DNA of 64,000 nt, taken from NCBI GenBank assembly GCA_004293905.1, contig RDZE01000014.1, positions 1 to 64,000 of the forward strand. Reading direction: 5' to 3'. Shown here one piece after another: positions 24,654 through 34,503 of the stretch. Positions within the stretch are counted from its first letter, which is position 1. Each line of letters begins with the position of its first letter. The notes under the pieces are model-generated. The model worked only from the letters and a program-made list of their open reading frames with translations, was not told where the DNA came from and made no database searches. Position numbers and translations under genes: made by a program. The stretch is from Cytophagales bacterium (GTDB taxonomy: Bacteria > Bacteroidota > Bacteroidia > Cytophagales > Microscillaceae).

Positions 24654-25193
24654 ATGTCTGATACATTCAACTTTTTCGAATATTATACCCACATTAGCCA
24701 AGAGGATATACTGCTCTCCTACAAAGGACCACTGACTGATGTACTGCTTTCAGAATTTAGCCGCGACATTCGTGCAAAACTGCAAGAAGACCGCCGCACA
24801 GGGAAAAAAGTATTTGCCATCTTCATGGAAATGGCACAAAACGTACTCTATTATTCCAAAGAAATCAATCATTTTGGAAATAATGACAAAGTAGGGACAC
24901 TTGTTATACTTAATACTGAAACCCATTACAAAATAGTAACAGGTAACCTAGTATTCAAAAGCTCCATACCACTACTGATAGAAAAATGTGAAATCGTAAA
25001 CTCACTCGACCGAGATGCCCTCCGCGAATACAAACGCAAACTCCGCAGTGCCCCTTCCGAACATGAAAGCAAAGGCGCAGGAATAGGCTTAGTACAAGCA
25101 GCACTTACCTCCGATAACCCACTTGAAGTAAAAATAAAAGAACTTCAAGGCGATTACGCTTTCTTCGTATTAGGCGTATCCGTAGAAAAATAA
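24654..25193 (+). CDS. siaB: SiaB family protein kinase
   Basis: 179 residues of the GHKL-type kinase group that phosphorylates SiaC. The N-box-like helix FMEMAQNVLYYS (E and N spaced by three) and the glycine motif KGAGIGLVQAAL are the ATP-binding blocks. It is followed at 68 bp by a SiaC-like gene and then by a SpoIIE phosphatase and a second SiaC, the Sia partner-switching order. By analogy with Pseudomonas aeruginosa SiaABCD it would set the phosphorylation state of the SiaC proteins; the downstream target here is unknown, as no diguanylate cyclase is in the cluster. Confidence 0.85.
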   Translation: MSDTFNFFEYYTHISQEDILLSYKGPLTDVLLSEFSRDIRAKLQEDRRTGKKVFAIFMEMAQNVLYYSKEINHFGNNDKVGTLVILNTETHYKIVTGNLVFKSSIPLLIEKCEIVNSLDRDALREYKRKLRSAPSEHESKGAGIGLVQAALTSDNPLEVKIKELQGDYAFFVLGVSVEK

Positions 25194-25261
25194 TTCTCTT
25201 TTTATTGTAAAAAAGAAAAAAAAAACTCATTTTTGGCAAAACAAAAACTCTGAATAAACAC

Positions 25262-25657
25262 ATGGAAAATTTAGAAATACAAGGTGAAAGCGGCGTTTAT
25301 TTTATTCCTACCGTCAAATTACGAGCTGATACAGGTGTCTGCGAAATCTCTGGCGAATCTTATCTCGAAGACACAAGCGAATTTTACAACGCCATTACAA
25401 ACTGGCTCGAGCAATATATCAGAGAGATAAAAAAACCTCTTACTTTCAACTTCAGACTCACTTATTTCAACACAAGTTCCTCAAGAAGTATCTTAGACGT
25501 ACTAAGAGTACTCAAAAAATTTCAAGAACAAGGAGGCAAACTTACTGTTAATTGGTACTATCCCGAAGACGATGAAAGCATAGCAGAAGAAGCCGAAGAC
25601 TACATGAAAGATACAGGATTAGCTATCAACATGTTCTCATTTGAGCCCGAAGAATAA
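25262..25657 (+). CDS. siaC: SiaC family regulatory phosphoprotein, copy 1
   Basis: 131 residues of the DUF1987 family. The phosphorylation loop is YFNTSSSRS at residues 68-76; T71 aligns with the residue phosphorylated in P. aeruginosa SiaC. The C-terminus is very acidic (PEDDESIAEEAEDY). It shares fold and motif order with the second copy at 27811 but differs at most positions, so the two may have different partners. Followed by a strong terminator, so it is probably cotranscribed only with siaB. Confidence 0.88.
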   Translation: MENLEIQGESGVYFIPTVKLRADTGVCEISGESYLEDTSEFYNAITNWLEQYIREIKKPLTFNFRLTYFNTSSSRSILDVLRVLKKFQEQGGKLTVNWYYPEDDESIAEEAEDYMKDTGLAINMFSFEPEE

Positions 25658-25684
25658 AATATATAACAAGAATTTATCCGCCTT

Positions 25685-25732
25685 AATTATTCAGTAATGA
25701 CACCAAAGTCGCATACTGAATAATTTTTATTT
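25685..25732 (+). terminator. Intrinsic terminator after siaC copy 1
   Basis: AATTATTCAGTA (25685-25696) pairs perfectly over 12 bp with TACTGAATAATT (25714-25725), followed by a T-rich tract. The 17-base loop contains GAC and GTC that can extend pairing. Confidence 0.85.
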
Positions 25733-25778
25733 TATCAAAAAACTACTTTGGTACATTTTTTTCAATTAATAAAGTGTA

Positions 25779-27764
25779 ATGAAAAACACTCTACATAAAG
25801 TATTCTTCTACGCCTTCTTTTGTGTTATAGCAATATTATCACAAAAAAATACCCTCTTGTTGGCACAAGAAGAAACCAGCAATGTGGAACGATTGAAAGA
25901 ACTTCTTAGAGTTGCCAAAAACGATACCACCAAAGTAAACGTCCTCAATGCACTCTTCAAAGAATACTTCCAAACAGACATAGCCAAAGCTCAAATTTAT
26001 GCCGAAGAAGCTCTCACCATTTCCGAAAAAGACAAATACCTAAAAGGCATAGCCGAAAGCTCCGAAAACTTAGGCGATGTTTATCAAAAACAAGGTGCTT
26101 ATGGAAAATCAATGGATTATTATTCCAAATCCTTAGAGGTAATGAGGCAAACTAACAACCTCTCAGGTGTCGCAGAAGTGTACAACCACATGGGCAATAT
26201 AGCCGTTAAACAAGGAGACAACCCACGTGCCGAAGAATACTACCAAGACGCTATAAAAATAAGACAACAAATCAAAGATAATAATGGAATAGCCATTACA
26301 CTAACCAATTTAGGTAGTTTTCACTTCAAACAAGAAAACTATGACAAAGCCATACAATTTCACAACCAAGCCCTTACCATCGCAGACTCTCTCGACAATA
26401 AAAATATCTACATGTACAACCTCTACCGAATCGCCGAAACCTACTACAAAAAAGGCGATATGGGGCAAGCACTTAAATATTTTAAACAACAACTCTACGC
26501 CGCACAAACATCTGGCGATAAATCTTATATGCAAAAAGCCTACTTAGGACTTTCACAAGTGTATGCACGTGCTGAGGATTACAAAAAAGCCTACGAAAAC
26601 TACCAATACTTCGCAGAACTTAAAGAATCATCAAACAAAGAGCGTAGTAACCTTAAAATAGAGCAAATACAAGCAGAACAAAAACAAACAGAAACAGAAT
26701 TACAATTAGTAAGCAAAGAACGACAAATTAAAGAAGAAGAAATACAAAGAAAAAACCTTACACAAAACTTCTTTATCGTTTCTACTTTACTCATTCTTAT
26801 CATTACCATCATTGTATTCAGAAACTACCAATCCAGCCAACGTACCAATAGATTATTAGCTGCACAAAAGGAAGAAATAGAAAAAACAAGTAAAACATTG
26901 CAAGAAAAAAGCCAACAGATAGAAAAACAAAATAATGCAATCAAAAAAACAAACGAAACCTTAGAAATAGCCTTCAGCGAGATAGAACGTAAAAACAAAG
27001 ACATTACAGCCAGCATCAACTATGCAAAACGCATACAAGAATCAATGCTCCCTTTCGATAAAACCATCAAAGAGCACCTTCCCGAAAACTTTATCATCTT
27101 CAAACCACGCGATATCGTATCGGGCGACTTCTATTGGTTTGCTGAAAAACAAGATAAAATCATATTAGCTGCTGTAGATTGCACAGGACACGGCATACCA
27201 GGCGCATTCATGAGCATGGTTGGCAATGACTATCTCAACCAAATCATTAACCTACAAAACATCACAGAACCCGATACAATTCTTTATGAATTACACAAAA
27301 ATATCAAAAAAGCTCTAAAACAAGAAGAAACAGAAAATAGAGATGGCATGGATGTAGCCCTCTGCCTTATAGATAAACACAAGAAAACATTAGAATTTGC
27401 AGGTGCTGCTCGCCCTATAGTAATCGTACAAGACAACCAACCCATACAAGAAATTATGACAGGAAAACTCCCCATAGGAGGATTCCAAAAAGAAACAGAA
27501 AGAATGTTCGAGAAAATAACCCTTGACCTATCCAAAGAAACAATGATATACATTTTCTCAGACGGATACCAAGACCAATTCGGAGGAAGCAAGGGGCGCA
27601 AATTTGGAAAAAATAGGCTCATAGAATTATTACAAGAAATTCATCACAATGACATGAGCACACAAAAACACCTTTTAGAACAAACACTACACGATTGGAT
27701 GGGAGACAGCAGACAAATGGACGATATACTCATCATAGGCGTAAGGCTCAAACTTATCAATTGA
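25779..27764 (+). CDS. TPR-SpoIIE phosphatase (SiaA-like)
   Basis: 661 residues. A signal-like hydrophobic N-terminus is followed by about six tetratricopeptide repeats (residues 45-290, e.g. GDVYQKQGAYGKSMDYYSKS), a coiled coil, one membrane segment (FFIVSTLLILIITIIVF, near residue 335), a second coiled coil, and a C-terminal SpoIIE/PP2C domain with SGDFYW, AAVDCTGHGIPGAFMS and SDGYQDQFGGS. The TPRs should lie outside the cytoplasm and the phosphatase inside. It would be the counterpart of SiaA, dephosphorylating the flanking SiaC proteins, but the TPR sensor is different from the HAMP-type sensor of SiaA. Confidence 0.9.
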   Translation: MKNTLHKVFFYAFFCVIAILSQKNTLLLAQEETSNVERLKELLRVAKNDTTKVNVLNALFKEYFQTDIAKAQIYAEEALTISEKDKYLKGIAESSENLGDVYQKQGAYGKSMDYYSKSLEVMRQTNNLSGVAEVYNHMGNIAVKQGDNPRAEEYYQDAIKIRQQIKDNNGIAITLTNLGSFHFKQENYDKAIQFHNQALTIADSLDNKNIYMYNLYRIAETYYKKGDMGQALKYFKQQLYAAQTSGDKSYMQKAYLGLSQVYARAEDYKKAYENYQYFAELKESSNKERSNLKIEQIQAEQKQTETELQLVSKERQIKEEEIQRKNLTQNFFIVSTLLILIITIIVFRNYQSSQRTNRLLAAQKEEIEKTSKTLQEKSQQIEKQNNAIKKTNETLEIAFSEIERKNKDITASINYAKRIQESMLPFDKTIKEHLPENFIIFKPRDIVSGDFYWFAEKQDKIILAAVDCTGHGIPGAFMSMVGNDYLNQIINLQNITEPDTILYELHKNIKKALKQEETENRDGMDVALCLIDKHKKTLEFAGAARPIVIVQDNQPIQEIMTGKLPIGGFQKETERMFEKITLDLSKETMIYIFSDGYQDQFGGSKGRKFGKNRLIELLQEIHHNDMSTQKHLLEQTLHDWMGDSRQMDDILIIGVRLKLIN

Positions 27765-27790
27765 TTTTTCATTTTTTATCATTATATTTG
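27761..27790 (+). promoter_or_regulatory. Promoter of siaC2-pdxA-radA
   Basis: TTG (27761-27763) and TATATTTG (27783-27790) are separated by 19 bases, a good match to the -33/-7 promoter of Bacteroidota. The -33 part overlaps the stop codon of the phosphatase gene. The start codon at 27811 is 21 bases downstream. Confidence 0.6.
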
Positions 27791-27810
27791 CAAAATAAAG
27801 AAAAAAAACA

Positions 27811-28200
27811 ATGGAATCTATCATCATAGAAAAAGGAGAAGCAACTCCTGCCATACATTTTGAACCCCAACAAGGACTGCTCGAAATCAAAGGAGTATCT
27901 ATTCCAGAAGATACCGATGAATTTTATAAACTCCTCATGACCTCACTCGAGGAATATGTCAAAACACTTGAACTACCTCACTTAGACATCAATTTCAAAT
28001 TCGTCTACATCAACACAGGCACATCAGCCATCATAGCCAAAATCATCAAACTCATAGAACAATTAGATGCAGAAAAACATCAAATACAAATCAGATGGTA
28101 CTATGAAGACGGAGACGAAGATATGAAAGATTTAGGCGACTACTTTGGCGGATTTACTGCACTACCTTTTGAAACCATTTCTTGCGAAGAAATCCTATGA
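27811..28200 (+). CDS. SiaC family regulatory phosphoprotein, copy 2
   Basis: 129 residues of the DUF1987 family. The phosphorylation loop is YINTGTSA (residues 66-73), with T69 aligned to the modified threonine. The acidic tail YEDGDEDMKDLGDY matches that of copy 1. The stop codon overlaps the pdxA start (ATGA), so it is translationally coupled to pdxA and radA. A second SiaC in the same cluster, with its own promoter, suggests one kinase/phosphatase pair controlling two outputs. Confidence 0.85.
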   Translation: MESIIIEKGEATPAIHFEPQQGLLEIKGVSIPEDTDEFYKLLMTSLEEYVKTLELPHLDINFKFVYINTGTSAIIAKIIKLIEQLDAEKHQIQIRWYYEDGDEDMKDLGDYFGGFTALPFETISCEEIL

Positions 28201-29231
28201 CCCACAAAAATAATTTAGAAGACGAAAAACCTATCATAGGCATCACCATCGGAGACCCAAACGGAATAGGTCCTGAAATCATTTTAAAATCATTAGCCCA
28301 TAACCACATTCTTAGACTTTGCACACCCGTGATTTATGGCTCTATGAAAGTACTTTCCAAATACCGAAAACTACTTAACCTCGATGAATGGGCAATACAA
28401 CAAATAAATAGTATAGAGCAGATAAACCCTAAAAAAACAAACCTAATCAATACCATAGGGAATAAAAACATAGAAATACAACCAGGAACAAGTACTTCTG
28501 AAGCAGGAGAGTTAGCCTACTCTTCAATCTTACAAGCTGCCAAAGATTTACAAACTGGACACCTTCACGCATTGGTTACTGCTCCTATTAATAAAAATAA
28601 TATTCAAAACGAAAACTTCGATTTCGTAGGGCATACAGAGTTTTTCGCACATTTCTTTCAGTCAAAAACATTAATGCTCTTAGTAGCCGAAACACTCAAA
28701 GTAGGGCTTATCACTACACACTTACCCCTACGACACGTAGCCCAACACATCACCGCAGATAGGCTCAATGAAAAAATCCAAATCTTACAAAAATCGCTCA
28801 AACAAGATTTCAATATCCCTAAACCCAAAATCGCTATCTTAGGACTTAACCCTCACGCAGGCGAAGAAGGATTGTTGGGAGATGAAGAGCAAAAAACCAT
28901 ACGCCCTGTTATTATCGAACTTAAAAAGAAAGGTATTTTAGTATTTGGTCCATTTCCCGCAGATGGTTTCTTTGGAAGTGGTGAATACAAAAAATATGAT
29001 GCTATTTTGGCAATGTATCACGACCAAGGACTTGTTCCATTCAAAACGTTAGCCTTTGATAGTGGCGTAAACTTTACTGCTGGCTTACCCATCATTAGAA
29101 CCTCGCCCGACCACGGAACAGCCTACAACATAGCAGGAAAAGGAATTGCAGACCATACCGCCATGCTCGAAGCTATTTTTAAAGCCATTGATATCGTCAA
29201 AAATAGACAAGAAACACTCAAAAACGCATGA
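28197..29231 (+). CDS. pdxA: 4-hydroxythreonine-4-phosphate dehydrogenase
   Basis: Oxidises 4-phosphohydroxy-threonine in pyridoxal phosphate synthesis. I chose the ATG at 28197 (MTHKNN, 344 residues) because it overlaps the previous stop as ATGA; a longer frame start at 28182 lies inside siaC2. Motifs include GDPNGIGPE near the N-terminus, GHTEFFAHFF with a metal-binding histidine, the LNPHAGEEG block, and AMYHDQGLVPFK. All these are typical of PdxA. Cytoplasmic, metal- and NAD-dependent dimer in known members. Confidence 0.96.
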   Translation: MTHKNNLEDEKPIIGITIGDPNGIGPEIILKSLAHNHILRLCTPVIYGSMKVLSKYRKLLNLDEWAIQQINSIEQINPKKTNLINTIGNKNIEIQPGTSTSEAGELAYSSILQAAKDLQTGHLHALVTAPINKNNIQNENFDFVGHTEFFAHFFQSKTLMLLVAETLKVGLITTHLPLRHVAQHITADRLNEKIQILQKSLKQDFNIPKPKIAILGLNPHAGEEGLLGDEEQKTIRPVIIELKKKGILVFGPFPADGFFGSGEYKKYDAILAMYHDQGLVPFKTLAFDSGVNFTAGLPIIRTSPDHGTAYNIAGKGIADHTAMLEAIFKAIDIVKNRQETLKNA

Positions 29232-30613
29232 GCAAACTCAAAACTGCTTATTTCTGCCAAAGTTGTGGCTATCAATCTGCCAAATGGATGGGAAAATGCC
29301 CTGCTTGCCAACAATGGAATACTTTTGCAGAAGAAATACTACAAAAAGAAGATGCACAAAAAAAAGGCGATTGGAAAGTAAGCAGTAGCACCTCACTAAA
29401 AATAGCAACTAAACCACAACGAATAGACGAAATCTCTTTCAAAGAAGAAGACCGACTCATTACCCCCGACCAAGAACTGAACCGTGTTTTAGGGGGTGGA
29501 ATTGTAGCAGGCTCACTTGTACTTATTGGAGGAGAACCCGGCATAGGAAAATCAACACTAATGCTACAAATAGCCTTACAACTTCAAAATTATAAAGTAC
29601 TATATGTATCAGGTGAAGAAAGTTTACAACAAATCAAAATGAGAGCAGACCGAATAGGGCTCAAAAATGAAAATCTCTACTTGATGACCGAAACTTCTAC
29701 CCAAAATATATTCAAACAAATAGAACAACTACTCCCCGATATACTCATCATTGACTCCATACAAACATTACAATCTGCTTTTATAGAATCTGCCTCAGGG
29801 AGCGTATCCCAAGTTCGTGAGTGCGCTGCCGAACTCATGAAATATGCTAAAGAAAGCAGTACGCCCGTATTCATGATTGGGCATATCACCAAAGATGGTT
29901 CTTTGGCAGGACCGAAAGTACTTGAACACATGGTCGATACTGTGATTACGTTTGAAGGCGACAGACATTTAGCCTACAGAATATTAAGAGCCGCTAAAAA
30001 TCGATTTGGCTCTACCTCTGAATTAGGAATCTATGAAATGCAAGGCGAAGGGCTACGCGAAGTAAGCAACCCCTCTGAAATATTACTCACACAACGCGAA
30101 GAAGACCTAAGCGGTATCTCCATAGGTGCTACCTTAGAAGGCAACCGCCCACTCCTTATAGAAGTACAATCTTTAGTAAGTATTAGTAACTATGGCAATC
30201 CACAACGTAGCTCCACAGGTTTTGACCAAAAAAGACTAAATATGTTATTAGCCGTATTAGAAAAAAGAGGTGGTTATAGACTTGGTGCTCAAGACGTATT
30301 TCTCAACATCACAGGAGGACTCAAAATAGAAGACCCTGCCTTAGATTTAGCCGTTTGTGTTTCAGTTATCTCTTCCTATGAAGATATATTCATCCCTAAC
30401 TCTATTTGTTTTGCAGGCGAAGTAGGTTTAGGTGGAGAAGTAAGAGCCGTAAGTCGTATAGAACAGCGTATTTCAGAAGCTGAAAAATTAGGTTTTAAAA
30501 CCATCTACATTTCTAAATACAATCTAAAACATCTTTCACCCGAAAATCATAAAATTACAATCAAAACAGTAGCTAAATTGGAAGAGGTTTTTGAACAACT
30601 ACTCTCCAACTAA
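29228..30613 (+). CDS. radA: DNA repair protein RadA/Sms
   Basis: 461 residues. The four-cysteine zinc finger CQSCGYQSAKWMGKCPAC begins the protein. A RecA-like ATPase follows with Walker A GGEPGIGKST and the RadA-specific KNRFG motif (AAKNRFGSTSELG), and a C-terminal Lon-like domain. RadA promotes branch migration during recombination. The start overlaps the pdxA stop (ATGA), so it is the last gene of the siaC2 operon. Its stop overlaps the convergent uvrA stop by three bases. Confidence 0.97.
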   Translation: MSKLKTAYFCQSCGYQSAKWMGKCPACQQWNTFAEEILQKEDAQKKGDWKVSSSTSLKIATKPQRIDEISFKEEDRLITPDQELNRVLGGGIVAGSLVLIGGEPGIGKSTLMLQIALQLQNYKVLYVSGEESLQQIKMRADRIGLKNENLYLMTETSTQNIFKQIEQLLPDILIIDSIQTLQSAFIESASGSVSQVRECAAELMKYAKESSTPVFMIGHITKDGSLAGPKVLEHMVDTVITFEGDRHLAYRILRAAKNRFGSTSELGIYEMQGEGLREVSNPSEILLTQREEDLSGISIGATLEGNRPLLIEVQSLVSISNYGNPQRSSTGFDQKRLNMLLAVLEKRGGYRLGAQDVFLNITGGLKIEDPALDLAVCVSVISSYEDIFIPNSICFAGEVGLGGEVRAVSRIEQRISEAEKLGFKTIYISKYNLKHLSPENHKITIKTVAKLEEVFEQLLSN

Positions 30614-33438
30614 AATTTTTCCCTCAGATAAGACGCCGTATAATTGTTCTCCTCTTTGAGCAGAGCCTCAGGAGTGCCCTCAAAAGCTATCTTACCCCCC
30701 TCTTCACCACCCTCAGGTCCCAAATCTATTATCCAATCTGCTGACTTTACAATTTCCAAATTATGCTCTATCACCCATACAGTATTTCCTTGTTCTATCA
30801 GCGCGAAAAATGCTTTTAACAAAATAGCAATATCATGAAAATGCAATCCAGTCGTAGGCTCATCGAAAATGAACAATGTTCTGCCCTTATCTGAATTAGA
30901 TTTATCTAAAAAGGAGGCTAACTTAAGCCTTTGTGCCTCTCCTCCCGATAGAGTACTCGCTGACTGCCCAAGTTGAACATAACCAAGCCCTACCTCTGCC
31001 AAAGGTTGCAATGCCTGTACTATTTTCTTCTCTTTCTCAAAAAAAAGTAACGCCTCTGCTACTGTTAATGTCAATATATCAGCAATATTTTTATCTTTAT
31101 ACGTAATTTCTAAAATTTCTTTCTTGAAACGTTTTCCTTGACAATTTTCACAAGTAAGAAAAATATCAGCCATAAATTGCATCTCAACTTGTATGGTTCC
31201 CTCTCCCTGACAAACATCACACCGCCCTTTATCTACATTAAAAGAGAAAAAACCACTATCATAACCCCTTGTTTTTGCCAAAGGTGTGCTACTAAGCAAT
31301 GCCCTAATATGGTCATATACTTTTGTATAAGTGGCAGGATTCGAGCGCGATGATTTACCAATAGGATTTTGGTCTATCATTTCTATTCTTTGTATATGTT
31401 TGTCATCAGGCAAAAAAGTTTGGTAAGAGGCTTTTGTTTCACTATACTGATGATGGTAACGCATCAAAGCAGGATACATTACCTCTTTAATTAGTGTAGA
31501 TTTACCCGAACCCGATACACCCGTAATAGCTACTAAAATACCCGTAGGTATCTTCACACTTACATTTCTTAGGTTATTAGCCCAAATACCTGTCATCTCC
31601 ACAAAGCCTATCGCTTTTCGCCTCAAGGTCGGCACTAAAATAGTATCTTTACCTGTCAAAAAATTAATTGTATGCGATTCAATTCTTTGTTTTGTGTCTT
31701 TCTTGTAACTTGCTATATCTTTCCAATTTCCTTGAAAAACCAATGTACCACCTTCAGCGCCTGCCCCAGCCCCAATATCTATAATTTGGTCGGCTGCACG
31801 CATTATTTCCTCCTCATGTTCTACCACAATCACCGTATTACCTAATTTCTTAAGATCTTCTAACACTGTGATTAACCTTGCTGTATCCCTTGGGTGCAAC
31901 CCAATACTGGGTTCATCAAGTATATACATAGAGCCTACTAATGCGCTTCCAAGTGCAGTTGCCAAGCGTATTCGTTGGTACTCACCGCCAGAAAGTGTGG
32001 AAGTAAGACGGTTGAGCGTTAAATAACCTAAACCTACTTTAATCAAATAACTTACTCTTGTTCTTATCTCTAATAACAATCTTTTGGCTATTTGTTGTTC
32101 ATAATCATCAATTACTAAGTTTTCTAAAAACACATGCAAGTCTTTAAGTGGCATTAGCACCAATGAACTGATAGACTGCCCTGCTATTTTTACATAGTTA
32201 GCATCTTTGCGCAAACGCGTACCTTTACAGTCAGGGCAAGTTATTTTACCTCTGAATCTCGAGAGCAATACCCTGTATTGTATTTTATGTGTTTCTTGCT
32301 CCAACATTTCCAGAAACGGAAAAATTCCTATGATTTCTTGATTACCATACCAAAGCAGTTTTTTCTCTGTGTCAGAAAGTTCCGCGTAGTCGCGATGAAT
32401 AGGAAAATCTATTTCTAATGCTTTTTTCACAAAATCGTCTTTGTAAAATGTCATTTTCTCTGTGCGCCAAGGGGCTACCGCTCCGCCATATACTGAAAGT
32501 TCTTTATTTGGAATGATTAAATCTTCATCATAATCTAACACATTACCAAAACCACCACATTTTTTACAAGCACCTGTGGGGCTGTTAAAACCAAAAAAAT
32601 GAGTAGTAGGTTCCTCGAACGTCATACCATCTAACTCAAATCTATCTGAAAAAACGCTCTGTTCCTTTCCTAAAACCTCTACAACACATACTCCATGACC
32701 TTCATAGAAAGCAGTTTGTATAGAATCAGCCACCCTAAACTGATTATCCTCAGAATCTTTTTGCAACTCATTCCTATCTATGAGTATGAGCAATTCATTG
32801 GTTTTGTATTTTTTAAGTTGTTTTGCTTCTAAGTTGATTAAGTCTTCAATAAATTGTATTTCTTTTTGATAAAAAACCCTCGTAAATCCTTTCTGAAAAA
32901 GTATTTTGAGTTCATCTAATAGGGTACGTCCGTCATTAATGATTAGAGGGGCTAAAATCATACAACGTTGCCCATTTTCAAAAGAATATAAATAATGCAC
33001 TACATCTGTTATAGTATCTTTCTTAACTACATTACCCGATATAGGGGAGTATGTTTTTCCTATTCTTGCAAATAGTAATTTTAAATAATCATAGATTTCT
33101 GTCGTAGTTCCTACGGTTGCTCTTGGGTTTTTAGTACCTTGCCTCTGTTCTACAGCAATTGCTGGAGATAACCCTTTAATGTATTCTACTTCGGGTTTTT
33201 GCATACGTCCTAAAAATTGACGCGCATAGGCACTCAAACTTTCCACGTACATACGTTGCCCTTCGGCAAAAAGTGTATCAAAAGCCAACGATGATTTACC
33301 TGAACCTGATAAGCCTGTAATGACAATAAACTGGTTACGTGGAAGGGCTACCGAGAGATTTTTAAGATTATTTACTTTAGCATTTTTGACAATGATAAAC
33401 TGGCGAGGGTCTAAATTTTCAATTAGAGTTAAAGACAT
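30610..33438 (-). CDS. uvrA: Excinuclease ABC subunit A
   Basis: Damage-recognition ATPase of nucleotide excision repair. 942 residues with two ABC modules: Walker A sites GLSGSGKSSLAFDT (N-terminal) and GVSGSGKSTL (C-terminal), signatures LSGGEYQRIRLA and LSGGEAQRLKLA. Zinc-binding cysteine pairs are seen as CKKCGG, CPDC and CDVCQGEG/CENC. Full length. It is transcribed away from gldN, with a terminator and a TATCTTTG -7 element in between. Confidence 0.97.
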   Translation of the reverse strand: MSLTLIENLDPRQFIIVKNAKVNNLKNLSVALPRNQFIVITGLSGSGKSSLAFDTLFAEGQRMYVESLSAYARQFLGRMQKPEVEYIKGLSPAIAVEQRQGTKNPRATVGTTTEIYDYLKLLFARIGKTYSPISGNVVKKDTITDVVHYLYSFENGQRCMILAPLIINDGRTLLDELKILFQKGFTRVFYQKEIQFIEDLINLEAKQLKKYKTNELLILIDRNELQKDSEDNQFRVADSIQTAFYEGHGVCVVEVLGKEQSVFSDRFELDGMTFEEPTTHFFGFNSPTGACKKCGGFGNVLDYDEDLIIPNKELSVYGGAVAPWRTEKMTFYKDDFVKKALEIDFPIHRDYAELSDTEKKLLWYGNQEIIGIFPFLEMLEQETHKIQYRVLLSRFRGKITCPDCKGTRLRKDANYVKIAGQSISSLVLMPLKDLHVFLENLVIDDYEQQIAKRLLLEIRTRVSYLIKVGLGYLTLNRLTSTLSGGEYQRIRLATALGSALVGSMYILDEPSIGLHPRDTARLITVLEDLKKLGNTVIVVEHEEEIMRAADQIIDIGAGAGAEGGTLVFQGNWKDIASYKKDTKQRIESHTINFLTGKDTILVPTLRRKAIGFVEMTGIWANNLRNVSVKIPTGILVAITGVSGSGKSTLIKEVMYPALMRYHHQYSETKASYQTFLPDDKHIQRIEMIDQNPIGKSSRSNPATYTKVYDHIRALLSSTPLAKTRGYDSGFFSFNVDKGRCDVCQGEGTIQVEMQFMADIFLTCENCQGKRFKKEILEITYKDKNIADILTLTVAEALLFFEKEKKIVQALQPLAEVGLGYVQLGQSASTLSGGEAQRLKLASFLDKSNSDKGRTLFIFDEPTTGLHFHDIAILLKAFFALIEQGNTVWVIEHNLEIVKSADWIIDLGPEGGEEGGKIAFEGTPEALLKEENNYTASYLREKF

Positions 33439-33455
33439 ATCATTAGATTTGTGGG

Positions 33456-33463
33456 CAAAGATA
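33456..33463 (-). promoter_or_regulatory. -7 element of uvrA
   Basis: On the minus strand the sequence is TATCTTTG, matching TAnnTTTG, 17 bases before the uvrA start at 33438. No good -33 element is visible because the gldN terminator occupies that place. Confidence 0.4.
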
Positions 33464-33504
33464 CAAAAAAAAGACGCTCATCGTTATTAAGAGCGTCTTT
33501 TCTT
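33464..33504 (-). terminator. Terminator of gldN
   Basis: On the minus strand AAAGACGCTC pairs with GAGCGTCTTT (plus-strand arms 33470-33479 and 33491-33500) around an 11-base loop, followed by T residues (plus-strand A run 33464-33470). It separates gldN from uvrA. Confidence 0.85.
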
Positions 33505-33524
33505 TTTGATAGTAAATCTAAGAA

Positions 33525-34439
33525 TTAGAATTCCCAAAGGTTGTGTTCATACTCCATCAAATCGTACTCTATTTTTTGAGAAAGTAGAAGTTGTTGGCGA
33601 AGTTGTTCTTCTGAGGTAGCACCTTGGTACTCTTCTAATACAATTTCTTTAATGGCTTTGTCTTCTGGGTTTGATATTTTTCTGATACGAGAGCTAAACA
33701 TGCGCAATTCAAAAGCATCTGCCATACTCATGTGGCGACGAGGGTTTTGCGGGTTCACCCACTTAGCTTGCACTGCTTCATAAGTACCTCCTTGAGCTAT
33801 CAATAACCCATTTTGGTCATATCTGTCTTCGTATTGAGATTTATCATACAAGTCTTTCAAAAATTTGTAAAGATCTTTGTATTTGAAAGTACCCATAGGG
33901 TCTAATTGACCTTGGTCGTTGTAGAAAAACATTGTAACAGACTGAATATCCCAATACATGCGTGAGCGACGGCGGTCAAAAATGAGATCTTCTCTGATTT
34001 GTAAAATGAAAATATCATTTTCATTCAAAGGCACTTTTCCGTAGTTGGGGTCATCACGTACAAAAACATCATTGATAAATTTTGCAGTATCTATGGTACT
34101 CACAGTACCTGTGGTTACGGCGTCAAAGTTATAATCATAGGGTGTAAGAGAACCTTCACGTACTCCTTTCAAAATACAGCTAATAATATTGTTATTAGAA
34201 GAATAAAAGGGTTGATTTTGTTTTTCTTTTAAATTCACCAAACGCCAAACAGTAGTTCTGTACATTACATCAGCCTCATAAATAGGCTGTCCGAATATCC
34301 AACGTACTTTATCATCGCCTCGTACTGAGTTAGGATTATAACCCATATTACCAATTTGCGCCCTTAAGGTTTGGGTGCTGCTTAAGCAAAAGAGTATTGC
34401 TCCGACACATACGATTAAAATACTTCGCTTCATAATCAT
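33525..34439 (-). CDS. gldN: Gliding motility/T9SS protein GldN
   Basis: 304 residues, periplasmic ring component of the type IX secretion system, partner of the GldK lipoprotein. A Sec signal peptide (MIMKRSILIVCVGAILFC) is cut near RAQIGN. Family features include the early NSVRGDDKVRWIFGQPIYEAD region and the WDIQSVTMFFY and RRHMSMADAFELRMFSSRI blocks. An alternative start two codons in is possible. It follows gldM but a hairpin lies in the 127-bp gap. Confidence 0.95.
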   Translation of the reverse strand: MIMKRSILIVCVGAILFCLSSTQTLRAQIGNMGYNPNSVRGDDKVRWIFGQPIYEADVMYRTTVWRLVNLKEKQNQPFYSSNNNIISCILKGVREGSLTPYDYNFDAVTTGTVSTIDTAKFINDVFVRDDPNYGKVPLNENDIFILQIREDLIFDRRRSRMYWDIQSVTMFFYNDQGQLDPMGTFKYKDLYKFLKDLYDKSQYEDRYDQNGLLIAQGGTYEAVQAKWVNPQNPRRHMSMADAFELRMFSSRIRKISNPEDKAIKEIVLEEYQGATSEEQLRQQLLLSQKIEYDLMEYEHNLWEF

Positions 34440-34503
34440 ATAACACTTTATTTAGTTAAAAAACTCTCATTAAAAACGTTCAAAAAGATGGTTTTAGTAT
34501 ATA

